Shown in pieces: positions 1 through 10,705 of a DNA stretch of 64,000 nucleotides (positions within the stretch are counted from its first letter, which is position 1; each line of letters opens with the position of its first letter). The notes below the pieces were generated by a model. The model was given only the letters and a program-made list of their open reading frames with translations. It had not been told where the DNA came from and did no database searches. The position numbers and the translations under genes were made by a program. Source of the DNA: Bisporella sp. PMI_857 (Eukaryota > Ascomycota > Leotiomycetes > Helotiales > Helotiaceae); assembly GCA_021307315.1 (NCBI GenBank), contig JAJSPD010000064.1, positions 1-64,000 on the forward strand. Reading direction: 5' to 3'.

Positions 1-305
1 TTTCCTGCTCTGAGCGCGAACTCGCAATCTTCGATCCTCCCAACGGCTCAACCTGCGCCCAGTATCTCACAGGCTACATGTCCGGTATAGGGTCGCGAGC
101 TAATCTCCTTAACCCAGACGATGCTTCATCGTGCAGAGTATGTCAATATAGGGTGGGGAGTGACTACCTTGCTACACTGAACTTGAATGATTATTATTTT
201 GGCTGGAGAGACGCGGCGATCGTGGGGCTGTTTGTGATTAGCAGTTACGGAATGGTATATGCGTTGATGAAGTTGCGCACGAAGCGGAGTAAGACTGCTG
301 AGTAG
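1..305 (+). CDS. PDR-type (ABCG) ABC transporter, C-terminal end only
   Basis: Partial CDS running in from before the window; reading starts at base 3 and ends with TAG at 303-305. PDR pumps export drugs, sterols or plant defence compounds across the plasma membrane using ATP. The visible 100 residues match the last extracellular loop and final membrane helix of fungal PDR proteins: an early Cys-x-Glu element, a phenylalanine-aspartate-Pro-Pro step, a Cys followed by a tyrosine-rich stretch, a later pair of conserved Cys (CRVCQY), the WRD motif before the last helix, and a basic tail ([10 protein letters not shown]). The C-terminus is complete. Neither nucleotide-binding domain is inside the window, so substrate and subgroup cannot be told. 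The family call is firm because the Cys spacing in this loop is characteristic. Confidence 0.88.
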   Translation, partial: SCSERELAIFDPPNGSTCAQYLTGYMSGIGSRANLLNPDDASSCRVCQYRVGSDYLATLNLNDYYFGWRDAAIVGLFVISSYGMVYALMKLRTKRSKTAE

Positions 306-1971
306 ATTCCTTTGCACACTTTGCACTGCAATAATTTCTTTATGTTAATGGTTGGGACATTAGAGACTGGTATATTGGGGTTATTTTACTATGCAAAGTT
401 GTTATGCTTAAAAATGTGTAGAGATATTAGATAGATTTTAATATTAAAATATAAAGTTAGGTTAGTGATATAATGTATAAAAATCCATATACTACTAAAT
501 TTTTTTGCTATTGTACACCCAGCTCAAAGCCTATAAATAACAAAACTGGAAGCGGGATTCTTCTTCCTGTGGATTTTCGATGGTTGAGTGTTCGAATTAA
601 CAAAAAGTCATAGCCAACATGTTTGGTCACCACATCACGCTCCTTCATCCTTGGTTCCACAGGCCTTGACGACCTGTTTCATGTTTCCATCACTGTTATC
701 AAATCAAAGAAGTCTAAGAAGGATATCATGGCCAACCCTGATGAGATCGAATTGGACTTGTGATCTGGTGGTGAGGATTTTGCATCACCTTCTGAATTTG
801 GTGGCCGCTAGTATTCTCTACCTCAACCACCCTATATCGAACGCTCTACCGGCCATTAACATGGCCGCAATCTCGATCAACTATTGATCGACAGCCCGGC
901 TCGCCTTAAAGTTAAAGATTCAAGATCCAGCGCCCTACCATGAAATTAAAAGGGAATACATCTCGACACATCATTGTGCGCGGTAGGAAACCAAAAGCTC
1001 AGGCATAATCCCAATGATTCAATTATATAATTTTATGTTAAGCGTTTGTAAGCCGTAGAAAAAAGATCATGGATGGATCTATTTCTTCGGAGCTTGCGAC
1101 AATTGCGTCACTGGTGTTAGCGTTCACATTGTCTATAATAATAGTAATTGTGTCAGGTTCGGGCGAATACAATACTAGTATTTTAAAGAGCTGGCTTTCG
1201 GACCAACTTTTGTTATTTGGAAAACATTCGGAATCTTACTTTTATTAGCTAAAGGTTCTGTGGTGCATTTTAAATAGCGCTGGCAATCTGTGATTCATCA
1301 CAGCCACCATATTTGTGTCACATTGATGAACCTTGTGGATGTATCTATAGCACTGGCAGCTGTTGGCTGATCCGGGGCCTCGGTAAATAAAGTAGCCAGG
1401 TACTGTTTCCCAGGTTTTCAACGCCTTCAGGACAAATATCAAAATATGCAAGCGTATCATGTCTTGAATTACAGTTGCCATGTTACAGTCAGCTGTGATA
1501 TTTTCTAAGTTAGGCAACGTCTTCCGCACTGTTTCATTTTGGACGGCTGCCTCGTATCTGCTCCGCTCTTTTGCCTAGAGTGGTTTACAATGCCTTGTTT
1601 TCAAATGGCACTGAGCTACAGCATACTATTTGCATAAGCTGAGAAATTCGGCTTAACATTTGCTCTAAGGAGTTGAATCTAATACATTGAAATCAGAGTG
1701 CTGAACGGCGGACGTGGATACCAGAACCTAGACTCGTCATTTACCAATGGACAACCCTATGTATATCCACCGAGGCCGGGCCGGTTGCAATGATGCCAAT
1801 TTCGGTCTGAAGCTAGTAGGCAGTGTTTGAGTCTCGATCTCCAAGTTCGACTACAGCGCAATCAAGCTATGATGTGAACACCGATGCTGCTCAGGCAGTT
1901 AATTAGCCGTTCTTCGGCTAATAATTTGGAGCGGCTATACTAGCTGAGATGGTTTCTAAATAAGCTTTCTT
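306..1971. other. Intergenic, no intact gene seen; degenerate reading frame near 600-930
   Basis: AT-rich 3' flank of the ABC transporter, then no convincing gene on either strand. From about 606 to 930 one forward frame reads with protein-like composition (for example SKKSKKDIMANPDEIELDL) but is cut by TAG, TGA and TAA codons, so it may be a decayed gene. The other open frames (588-887 forward, 1245-1529 reverse) show no family motif. Confidence 0.4.
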
Positions 1972-3312
1972 TCAAGACCGCGACTCACCACTGCATGAGA
2001 GTTTGCGCTCTTCTTTGAGCATCTTTGCAGCACTGATATCTACAGGATTGATGCAAATGTCTTGTCTATTCATGACAGGTTCTTCGCTGGGACTGCAAAG
2101 CTCTTTCTGCATCAATATCTTAAGATCGAGCGTAATGCTCTCTCCGATATAACGCGGGGAACAACAGTTTGTATCATTGCTGCCAGATTTGGAAGCGTGA
2201 TAATGGTAGTATTTTGTCTCATTTGTGAGGCACTGTGCCATGCGATTGGATCCAATAAGATGTTCGGCTAAAACTTCATGTTCACCACCAGTCAAACTGG
2301 AAAGAAGTTCTTCTTTGGGAATCTCTGACATGTCAGCAATAGAACTCGCAGTTGTGGCAGTACCTGTCACAGAGTCACAATCGCTAGGTCGACGACTTTG
2401 TTGACCTGAGCCTAAACTGGATGATTGATCACTCTTCTGTCGCCGATGTCCACTTGGCGAAACTAGGTGCCGGTCTGTTTGCATGTGATCCTCAGTGTTA
2501 AAGGTGTGCTTGTCAAAACTGAACCTAGACGTGTTGGTCGAACTTTTCTCATTTAGAGACTTATCCAACTCATTTTGGAGATCCAGGAGGGACGGTTGAG
2601 GGGCAATCTCAACTGCCTCCAAAGGATGTTGATCCACCTGAATTAAGATACCACGAGCAATTCCTGCTTTAAAGGATAGTTGGGATGGTGTTTGCAGAGG
2701 ACTGCGGCAATGTAGCCCATCAAAGTTCCCTGTGGTCGAGGGTTTATTTGTGAAGTGGCGAACATTGGAGGACTCCTCTTCTTGACTCTGTTTATGCTCT
2801 TGCCCAAACAAGATATCAATGTCGGCTTTCGGTGCAATATAAAATCTTGTCTGCTGCACCTCGGGACTGAGGGAAGAACATGTCCAACGTAGATTGACCA
2901 TTCCAAGGGCTCTACTAGTTTCTCCATCTTCAACATCACAGCTTGATGTATATCTCTTGATATTCAACTTCTCTTCAAGGTATCTCTTTGACACCCAATC
3001 GTGTTTAGTGCCGGAATGATAGAGCGCAATTGCCGTCACTGGCTGCTGTGCATGTAGAAGGCTTATTGGTTCCACTTCTATGGTGAAAGCGTAGAGTTTC
3101 TAGTCTTCCATGTTACCCATGCTCCTGAAGAAAAACTCTTCGGTAGAAGTACACAACTAACTTACATTTCCATTTGCGTCATCTTTAACATCATCGGCTC
3201 TCGCAGAATCTCCCCAATATTGCGACAGTACATTTATCCATTGTCGAAAATTTGTGTCTAAGTTGAGCTTTCGACTGTCCTTATGGATGCTGCAATAGTC
3301 ATACAAGGCCAT
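1972..3312 (-). CDS. Retropepsin-like domain protein with altered catalytic motif (hypothetical)
   Basis: Two exons, complement(1972..3099, 3166..3312), with a 66-nt GTAAGT...TAG intron joining in phase 0; 424 residues. ATG at 3312 is the first in-frame ATG, but an extra 5' exon cannot be excluded. Residues about 50-160 look like the retropepsin-like fold common in fungal hypothetical proteins: a strand ending in the active-site loop, a tryptophan-valine-serine step, then a mid-domain strand (GMVNLRW) and a closing ILFGQ strand equivalent to the family's 'vLfG'. The usual Asp-Thr/Ser-Gly triad is replaced by His-Ser-Gly (HSGTKHDWVS, residues 77-86), so proteolysis is unlikely. The rest is Ser/Thr-rich and probably disordered. 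A related protein lies at 6585-7819 facing this one. Its real function is unknown; recruitment from a retroelement protease is a hypothesis only. Confidence 0.6.
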
Positions 3313-5014
3313 AACAAGTTCGGGTTTGCATCTAAGCTTCCTCAAACAGCAGTTTCAAATGTTAAGCATATTTCTATCGAAAGATCATTGGAAAAGCGGA
3401 GGTTGTCTATTTAGTAACTTATGTGGGCTGGCATAAGGCAGGGTGCACCGGAGAGGGCAACCTTTAGATGCTTGAAATAGAGGAACACAGAATCAGCGTC
3501 TTATAACCCAGGCGATAATTTCCTTGGCCAGTTAGACTGGGCAAATATTTCCTAGGCTAGCTATTACCGGCGGCATGGTGTGTCTCATGCATTGGGGGTG
3601 TGGAATGGCCTAAGACGCACGCAGATGTCGGTGAACGACAAGGGTTTGGGCGTGAGATCAATCATGGTGGCGGCTCGATGGAAGGTCATCCCATGACAAA
3701 ATCCTTCGCAAATGATAGGCGTACGCATGGAGGCTATGCTCTAAGATGAAATAAACGTGTACTCAGACCGAACTTCTTTCTGGCTAAAACCTCCTTTGCC
3801 CTGTTAGAACAGGTTGACCTCGCCTGAGGCCCTAAGGCCCCGTGGGCTATGTAATCTCAGCAGTGGCATCGACGCTCGCCTACATAAAGCACTCTGCATT
3901 ATTATGTGGCTTGAGGTATGGCTTGAATGATTTTGTATCATCCGGCTGAAAGGTTTGTCTGTTTTGTCGCAGTGAATCAGAGTCATTTTTAGGTCTCATT
4001 CATTACCCTTCTTAAAATTCTCATCGTCGCTCTTTGATATCTTCAGACTTTTCACAACTGAGTCAACATTGATACAGCCTAGAATTTAGAAGGAGGCCTT
4101 CACTAGAAGAAGACCCTAAGTCCATCACAATATAGAATAACCCGGTGCAGTAGGTAGCACAAGAGCCGTCCACTCGTATTCTACCGTCTTGAAGATGGTT
4201 GACTGTTAATCCTTGTATGCACACTTACTGCCTGAAGAGGAAAGAAGTCCCGCAAAAAAAGAAATTCTTGACATGTTTTGGCTTACAGCTGCGGTGTTAC
4301 ACAACTGATCTTGAAGGGGGTTGGCTATAATCCGTGTGCCATCCACATCATGTGTATCTGTGTAACCACACAATGCCAAACTACATGTATGTGTATGATC
4401 AAGCCCAATGCCCACCTCCCTCGAAAGCCGTGAGTATAAAGATATAGTAAATTGGGAAAAGGACTAAGCTGATACGCCCAGATCTTCATCAATAGTTAAA
4501 CCGGTTGCTTAGAGATGACTAGAGGAATGAAAAGAAACAGCGGGTCAGGGGTTATCTCAAACATGAGGTCACTGGGATATCAAATTGCCCCACGCCTCAG
4601 GCCACCACCTCTGATTCATGAGGCGCCTATTCAGAAGCAACATCGGGATTTCCCAACGCCAGATCGAAAAATGGCGCAGTAAGCAACTATATTTCATGAG
4701 ATAGTCAGTCTTTGTATTTTCTTTACTTAGCCGAGTCGTGGATATATTAAATATAGGATAGATGGAAATTTTAGCTCAACAGATCGGTCTCAGTCGAATC
4801 CGAGTTTGAAACTTCCTGCATCAACAGTAATTCCTCGGCGCCCGAGAAATATGCCCAACTGGATTCGCTTAAACCTTCAATGATGTCGAGCCGGGAAGGC
4901 TTTATCAATTGGATGTCTACGCATATCTCATGCAGCTTGTCTAGACATGGATCTTATGAAGAGGTATATCCTCCCGACCATACTTACAAATTATGCCCTG
5001 TCACCCCTACCAGG
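3313..5014. other. Intergenic, no gene seen
   Basis: About 1.7 kb with only short, motif-free open frames on both strands (for example 3804-3986 and 4206-4415 reverse). It separates the 5' side of the HSG protein from the 3' end of the DUF6594 gene. No repeat or RNA gene was recognised. Confidence 0.4.
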
Positions 5015-6119
5015 CTAAATCTGGCAAGTCTCATTTTGATTTCGCTGGCATGGTGTAGTGCTGCCAACGAATACAACTTGAACACTGCAAAATCTATAAA
5101 AGTCAGTGGGTGCCACAAGCTGGCCATGTAAACCTTACGCAGCAGTAATTGCGAACACCTCTGCTCGGCGAGCACGTGTTGCAAAGCGGAGGATGGCTGA
5201 GAAGATAACGGTGAAAGCGCAAACCACTCCCAAACGCGTGCTTAAATCTTGTATGAAGTAAAGAATAACAATGCAGCTCATTGGACCAAGAGGTGCTAGA
5301 ACCGTGCCGAGCAGCTCAGCAACCCACAGAATTCTCTCGTCTGAATAGTGTACGAGAGCGTCATTTGACGAACTTGGGGAGGTTTGAACCTCAACATCCT
5401 GAGGCTTAGTTTGCTGAACTCATCAGACAATACTCTCGATGCCAAAATATTCTCAGACATCATATATCCTGCTTACCTTAAAGAATTGTAGAATGTTGTC
5501 AAAGATATAGAATAAGCGCCCCGTTATAAGTTTTGTAAAAGGATCATCTTCGCCACGTGTACCTACTACTCTCATCAAGTCATTCTTATATTGATCGTCA
5601 TAAACGGTCGGCGATTCTGTTCCGAGGTCTAGCCCAAAAAAACCACAACCTCCTCCAAGAGACGGCTTTTCGATCCATTCTCGTAGCAGAGAAATATCAC
5701 TAAGCTCTGGGTGCGGTTCAGCAAATATCTGCTTGTATTGGAGAAATGTCTTATCTGTGTACAAGTCAAAATGCGAAAGCATTATCAGAGTACAAGTGTG
5801 ATAACGTACAGTACTGGTGGAGCCTATCTCGTATTTCCAGAAGTTTTGACCACTGTTTACTCTGGCTGCGCTGCGCTGAGGTACTAAGCTTTCGCCAATC
5901 CAAACAATACAGTTTCTCTTCATCTTTCCGACCAGATTCATAATCATACATTATGATCCTTCTGAGCTCATTTTCTAAATGGACGAGCTCACTCTGCCTA
6001 TGTAGAAGATCCTGACAGGCTAATTCTTGGAATTGGCGAAACATTGTGTATCTGCCTTCACTAGCCATGAACGTGGCCAGTTTGGGATATCCAGCAGAAG
6101 GAGAACCACCTGTAGGCAT
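5015..6119 (-). CDS. DUF6594 family membrane protein
   Basis: Four exons, complement(5015..5084, 5139..5413, 5477..5754, 5810..6119); introns of 54, 63 and 55 nt keep frame and give 310 residues. The N-terminus after the ATG at 6119 carries the family's opening block (GYPKLATFMASEGRYTMFRQ), followed by a helical segment rich in LxxLExEL pattern, and the C-terminal third holds three hydrophobic helices (around WVAELLGTVLAPLGPMSCIV, VVCAFTVIFSAILRFAT and FAITAAVQVVFVGS). This layout, a soluble helical N-part and a three-helix membrane C-part, is typical of DUF6594 proteins, which are expanded in Pezizomycotina. No biochemical role is established for the family that I can name. The gene sits between two retropepsin-like genes, an arrangement that may be chance. 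The model is strong because the C-terminal exon only reads correctly with the proposed splice sites. Confidence 0.85.
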
Positions 6120-6584
6120 GGTGGAAATAGAAGCTTAGCATAGTGGAACACTCTGATTCAACATGTGCCAGAGATGCCATACTTAAGCTAAAGGAGACAA
6201 GGCTCTCTCCAAGGCATATGAAGATGTATGATCATCGAGGTGATGCAAATTAAGGTCGATTACGTTCATTGGATCGAGTTGGCAAGTAGAATCTCGACCG
6301 GCGACCCTTTAGCCCTGAACAGAGCCTCTTGAGCACCTGTGTGCCTCGAACTTAGTGTCTGCAGCAAGTCACGGGCAGCGATCTTGCCCCTACCCCTCAT
6401 TTCTACTTTCTCTTTCAGCAATACTCTCCACCTTTGCACTATTCTTCTGCTAATCTTTCCCCCTCCCACCCCGCTGGATATGCGGCTGCATCAAACCCTT
6501 TTTGTGACGCAGGCATTTCTTCATATCAATACCTCCGAATCTTTCTGTTAATAGGTCTGGATCTTCACAATATCTGTTAGCTAA
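6120..6584. other. Divergent intergenic region between DUF6594 gene and DTGS protein gene
   Basis: A 465-bp divergent spacer that should hold both promoters. A pyrimidine-rich stretch (about 6395-6475, CT runs with CCCCTCCC) precedes the forward gene, as is common in fungal promoters. No clear TATA box. Confidence 0.4.
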
Positions 6585-7819
6585 ATGCCGAGAACTACCA
6601 CAGACCGCCTACTTGATGGAGAGCTTCGTAAAAATGACATTCGTGTTGAGCAGGTACCAATTATCAATGCCTTGGAGGATCAGCAGGCGGCCATAAACCC
6701 GCTAAAAGAACTCATTCGATCCTTCTTTCGCGGATGGCCACTTCTTCGTGGAGTTAATGAGAGAAAGGACGATCAGATCCAGGACGAAATCGAGCTTCTG
6801 GACTACACCTCTACAGGGTCAAGGTCATCCGTGACTTCGCCGCAGGAGCTCATTTTTGAAACCGACAAGAGCGCTGGTGATGCGTGCCTAGACACTTCTA
6901 GTCAAAGAAGCTCAGTGACCATACCTGATAGCATATATGGTTGTGAGGACGGAGAGAATGGCTACCCAGTTAACCTTTCAGGCACCTCCCCTACCCCGAC
7001 ACTTAATACCAAAAGCAAATTCGAGTCAAACAATCGCAGACGTAAGATCAACGCCAAGGAGCCGATATCCAACCTGATCAGCGATGATCTGCCCATGTCA
7101 ACATCAAGCTCAATAATCACTACCTGTTCTGAATTCATTACCCCAACTAGTCCATTCCTTCACCCCGTCATTTGTCGTTCTTCCAGCAGCCCTGGGACAA
7201 CAGAAGATGTACAAAGGGAAATTGAAGATGTCTATTTAGACACTGGCTCAAGCTTCGACTTGATACAGAGCGACTTCGCAGACAAGCAGGGATTAGAAAG
7301 AATGCCAGTTCCGAAACCCATCACGACGAACACAATAATTGGTGAAGCCCCGGACCTTTTGAAAGAATATGTCCTTGTTCCCATAGAGAAAGGCAACGAA
7401 GAGATCAAGGAGAAATTCTATGTCGTACATGGAAAACAGGAATGGAATTTACTTTATGGTGTTCAAACAATTAAGCAAAAATGTCTTTTGGGACAGTGCA
7501 GAGCTGGACGGATCAGAGAGAGCATAAACATTCTCACGCGCCCGAAACACCAATACAAGAGTAAGCTAACTCCAGTCATTGCTATTGCCAATTGTTGACT
7601 AGTACAAGGCTGACTTTTCGTGTACCAGGAGATAAGGCAGCAAAGGATCGCGATAAAAAACATAAAGACGAAATTGCAGAGCAATCGAAACATAATATGA
7701 AGGATTGGAATGAGCAATTAGACTCGAACCTCAACTACCATAATACTACGTATGGTAATCACCACAACAACGATGGCTCTGCACAGCATTATGGTTCGCA
7801 GAGCAGAGGAAGCTCATGA
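6585..7819 (+). CDS. Retropepsin-like domain protein with DTGS motif (hypothetical)
   Basis: Two exons, 6585..7560 and 7629..7819, joined across a 68-nt GTAAGC...CAG intron in phase 1; 388 residues. Residues 1-215 are Ser/Thr-rich and probably disordered. At about 220-310 comes a retropepsin-like domain: VYLDTGSSFDLIQSDF carries the Asp-Thr-Gly-Ser catalytic motif, later strands end in NLLYGVQ, which corresponds to the closing strand of the fold. Only one Asp-Thr-Gly is present, so activity would need dimerisation as in retroviral proteases. The C-terminal exon encodes a charged, Lys/Asp then Asn/His-rich tail. It resembles the domain at 1972-3312 in overall plan, but that protein has lost the Asp. 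No reverse transcriptase or integrase flanks it, so this is not an intact retroelement. Function unknown. Confidence 0.62.
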
Positions 7820-10351
7820 CATTATATTGACTGTCAAACAAGAGATACTTCTCAACAATAAGCGCACTGTTCACACCACATCTCTGGGTCTGATGCTACA
7901 AGTCTATAATCAAGAATATTGCTTTGAATTGCTGATTACGGGCCGTTTCCCGCCAATTCAATAGCTGATCATAGTCGGAGCCATAGCTTGTTCATTCCTG
8001 AGCATGAGATGATTTGCCGGCGATTGCCGCGATGTGCTGTCCAGTTTTCGACGGAACCAGCTACTTTTTATGGAGATTTGTTAGCGTCTACCCGGACCAT
8101 ATGACCGCCATGCACAAGTGTCACGTTTCAAAGACTCTTGTACATAGCATCTTCGATTCCTTCCTGAGGCCCACGTTTGTATCTAGAATCCTGCATACTT
8201 GTCAGAGAAACGCCTTTACACAAAGCAGCATGCTGGCGCATAACGCATAACGCATAACTTACAAGGAAAAGCAAAGACTAGATGCAGAACTTCGCTTGGT
8301 AGAGTTCAATCTGATCTCCCACATTCAAGGCTCGACTTTTATTTCCTGGCGATTGTGCTGAAGGCAGACTTGTCATTTTTTGCTTTTGCCAAAACCAAGA
8401 CCTCCGTAATGGTGGGCACTAATGACGTATCGGCTGGCTGCTCTCAACTTTATTCGCACGGCGTATGTACAAAGCAGATGTAGGTTTCCTTCCAGTCAAT
8501 TTCCGAGTGTGGCCATACGGCGAGAAAGCGTCTCCACAATTGGTTTTGACTTCATGATTGCTTTTCGTGATCTCGCTCGCATGGCCCTGGCGCGACTTGA
8601 AAACCCTCCCATAACTTGCTGGTTAATTGTTGTCCAATATAAGTCATAGCGCTTGTGAAGTACCATTTAAACAAGGATTTTAATTGATATTGGGGATAAT
8701 AGTCTTTAATGTATCATAGACCAGAAAACGTTGGGAACGGGTTGTTCTTGAACCATCCGATCTTTCCTTGCCTAATTTGTCTAATACCCTTCTTGTTACG
8801 GATACGTTAGCGCCAACCGTTTAAAGCACCAGAATATTGCTGGGACTGGCAGGAATGACAGGGTTGTGTTTGAAGGAATTGTTAATGTTAGCAAAGAATC
8901 AGCACACTGTGTAAATAAGTAGTGAGTGCGATTAGATATAAGAGCCACATATGCCTTGTCATGTTATTAGGTGGTTTCTTACGTGCATCTATAAAGGTGG
9001 GTTATGATTCATTTTTGGCTTCTTTGTATATCACCCACTATTAATAAGCCAATTCTGGGTAGTTGGAATCTCGCAGCTATAATAATTAGGGAAGTCTGCT
9101 TCCTACTCGCTCTTCTCGCAACCGCCGCCGCTCGGAAACTTCAGACTCATGGATCCTTCTACTGTAGCTCCCAGATCAGATTAACTATTTATTGGACTTA
9201 CGCACTACTAGCAAAGGATCCACCAGGACCTTGAGCTAGAAACTTGTATATGAAACAATCTTCTACCGCCATATGAATGACACCTGTCACCGACGCAGTG
9301 GTTGTTATGCCACAGTAATTGGCCGATATGTGGATTACAAACGAGGATATGTCAAATTAGGAATGAGCCGCCAAGACACAATATGTATGCTGCTATGCTA
9401 AACATTGTTCATAGCGGCTGAACTTGCGTCCCAAAGTGCCATGCACAAAGCATGACAAGCTCTCATAAGTGCCATCCTATTCGAGCCACAGCAACGCGGC
9501 CACAAATTACATTCACCAGTGTCAAATTGTCTATGCCTTGAACTTCATATAGCAGGGTACCTGGATTGCCGCTACTGCAACATCCCTTCACTCCGATGGG
9601 AGAGCAGCCTAGGGCCAACTCCCATGAAAAGCTCTCCTTCTTTACCTTAAGTACCGTCGCTTTTCTAGAATCTATTTGATACGCGCTGCCTGACGCTGCA
9701 ATGAAGCCCGAAAAAAACTCGGAAAGTGCAGCAGCATTGCAAAAGATCTGCCAGTAAACCGAAGCGCTTTGAAACAGCTGCGATTTTAAACTTTAAGTGT
9801 ACACATAACATCAACCTGATTCTAGTGCGTTTAAAAAAAGCTATACGGATTTATTTTTATTTTCGAGGTCAGCTACGTATTTTTTGTAGCTTTTCACTAC
9901 GCGTGTTATATAGTTGAATAACTGGATGGCTTTTTGTTTCGAGCTGTTTGTGTCGCGACTGTCACATAATCGCACCTTTGCATAGTTAGTGATTCTCCCG
10001 AGCTCAACCTTCTCTCCTTAGCTTAGAATTCTGGTAATGAGCCTCTTAACTAGTCTATTAGACGCCTGATTTGGATTCGTGACAACACCTTTTAGCGGTG
10101 TGCTCAAGCAAACTCCCAGTCAGTGATTCAGTGGCGGTCGTTTACATAATAAAATATATAAGTCTCTCACTAAAACTATTCACCCTGTTTCTGATTCCAG
10201 TGATGTACTGACTAATACAACACTTGACCATGGTATGATAGCCACCTCAAATCTACAAGTTCGGAGACAAGCCTATCAGATTCTCCCCAAGTCATCCTAT
10301 ATAGTTAACTATCTAGCATGACGCCAAAATACCTTTTGCAAAGAACCCATC
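7820..10351. other. Gene-poor AT-rich interval, no gene seen
   Basis: About 2.5 kb without a convincing gene. Short open frames such as 8014-8250, 8422-8649 and 9004-9234 have no recognisable motif and no plausible intron partners. It contains a small heptamer repeat at 8238-8258. Confidence 0.4.
8238..8258. repeat. Heptamer GCATAAC, three perfect tandem copies
   Basis: Three back-to-back copies of the 7-mer GCATAAC, seen directly. Probably a simple slippage repeat; no gene is nearby. Confidence 0.8.
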
Positions 10352-10705
10352 CTACACCTTCCCAACATTCTGCGGCACGGTCACAGTCCCCTTTTCATAA
10401 CCAACCCAATAAAGCTCCTCCCCATCCTCCGTCGTCTCACACTCCGTACTCCCGCCCTCCTCCTCTACCCTCCCTTTCACGGCTTCCAGCTTCAGCGGGT
10501 TCAGCCAGCTCGTCTCCTTCATCTCATGGTCCACATAGTAGCTGCGTCCGCGCACATCTACCATCCTTTCAGTATTCTTGGGTAGCGCCGGGTCCTGCGC
10601 TGGTAGGGATGCGGACGGGTGGTACCAAGATGTGATGTTATCGGTGTGGTTGATGTAGTAGCGGCGCCCGGATGGGTTAAGCTGATAGCTCTAGTTCTCA
10701 GGAAG
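10352..10705 (-). pseudogene. Broken tandem WW-domain gene
   Basis: On the reverse strand one frame encodes two WW-like modules. Module 1 starts LPEN at 10705 and reads through GRRYYINHTDNITSWYHP, but the place of its first signature tryptophan is a TAG at 10691-10693, one G-to-A change from TGG. Module 2, about 10590-10500, reads GRSYYVDHEMKETSWLNP, keeping the second tryptophan and the Tyr-Tyr and His; its first tryptophan is also missing. A TAG ends the frame at 10352. WW domains bind proline-rich peptides and need both tryptophans for a stable fold. No upstream exon rescuing the start was found, so decay is the simplest reading. A functional shorter protein beginning at the ATG at 10564 is possible but would hold only part of one module. 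Confidence 0.65.

Noticed and set aside
1972..7819. An intact retrotransposon carrying the protease-like genes
   Set aside because: No reverse transcriptase, integrase, long terminal repeats or gag-like frame in the interval, and both genes have spliceosomal introns.
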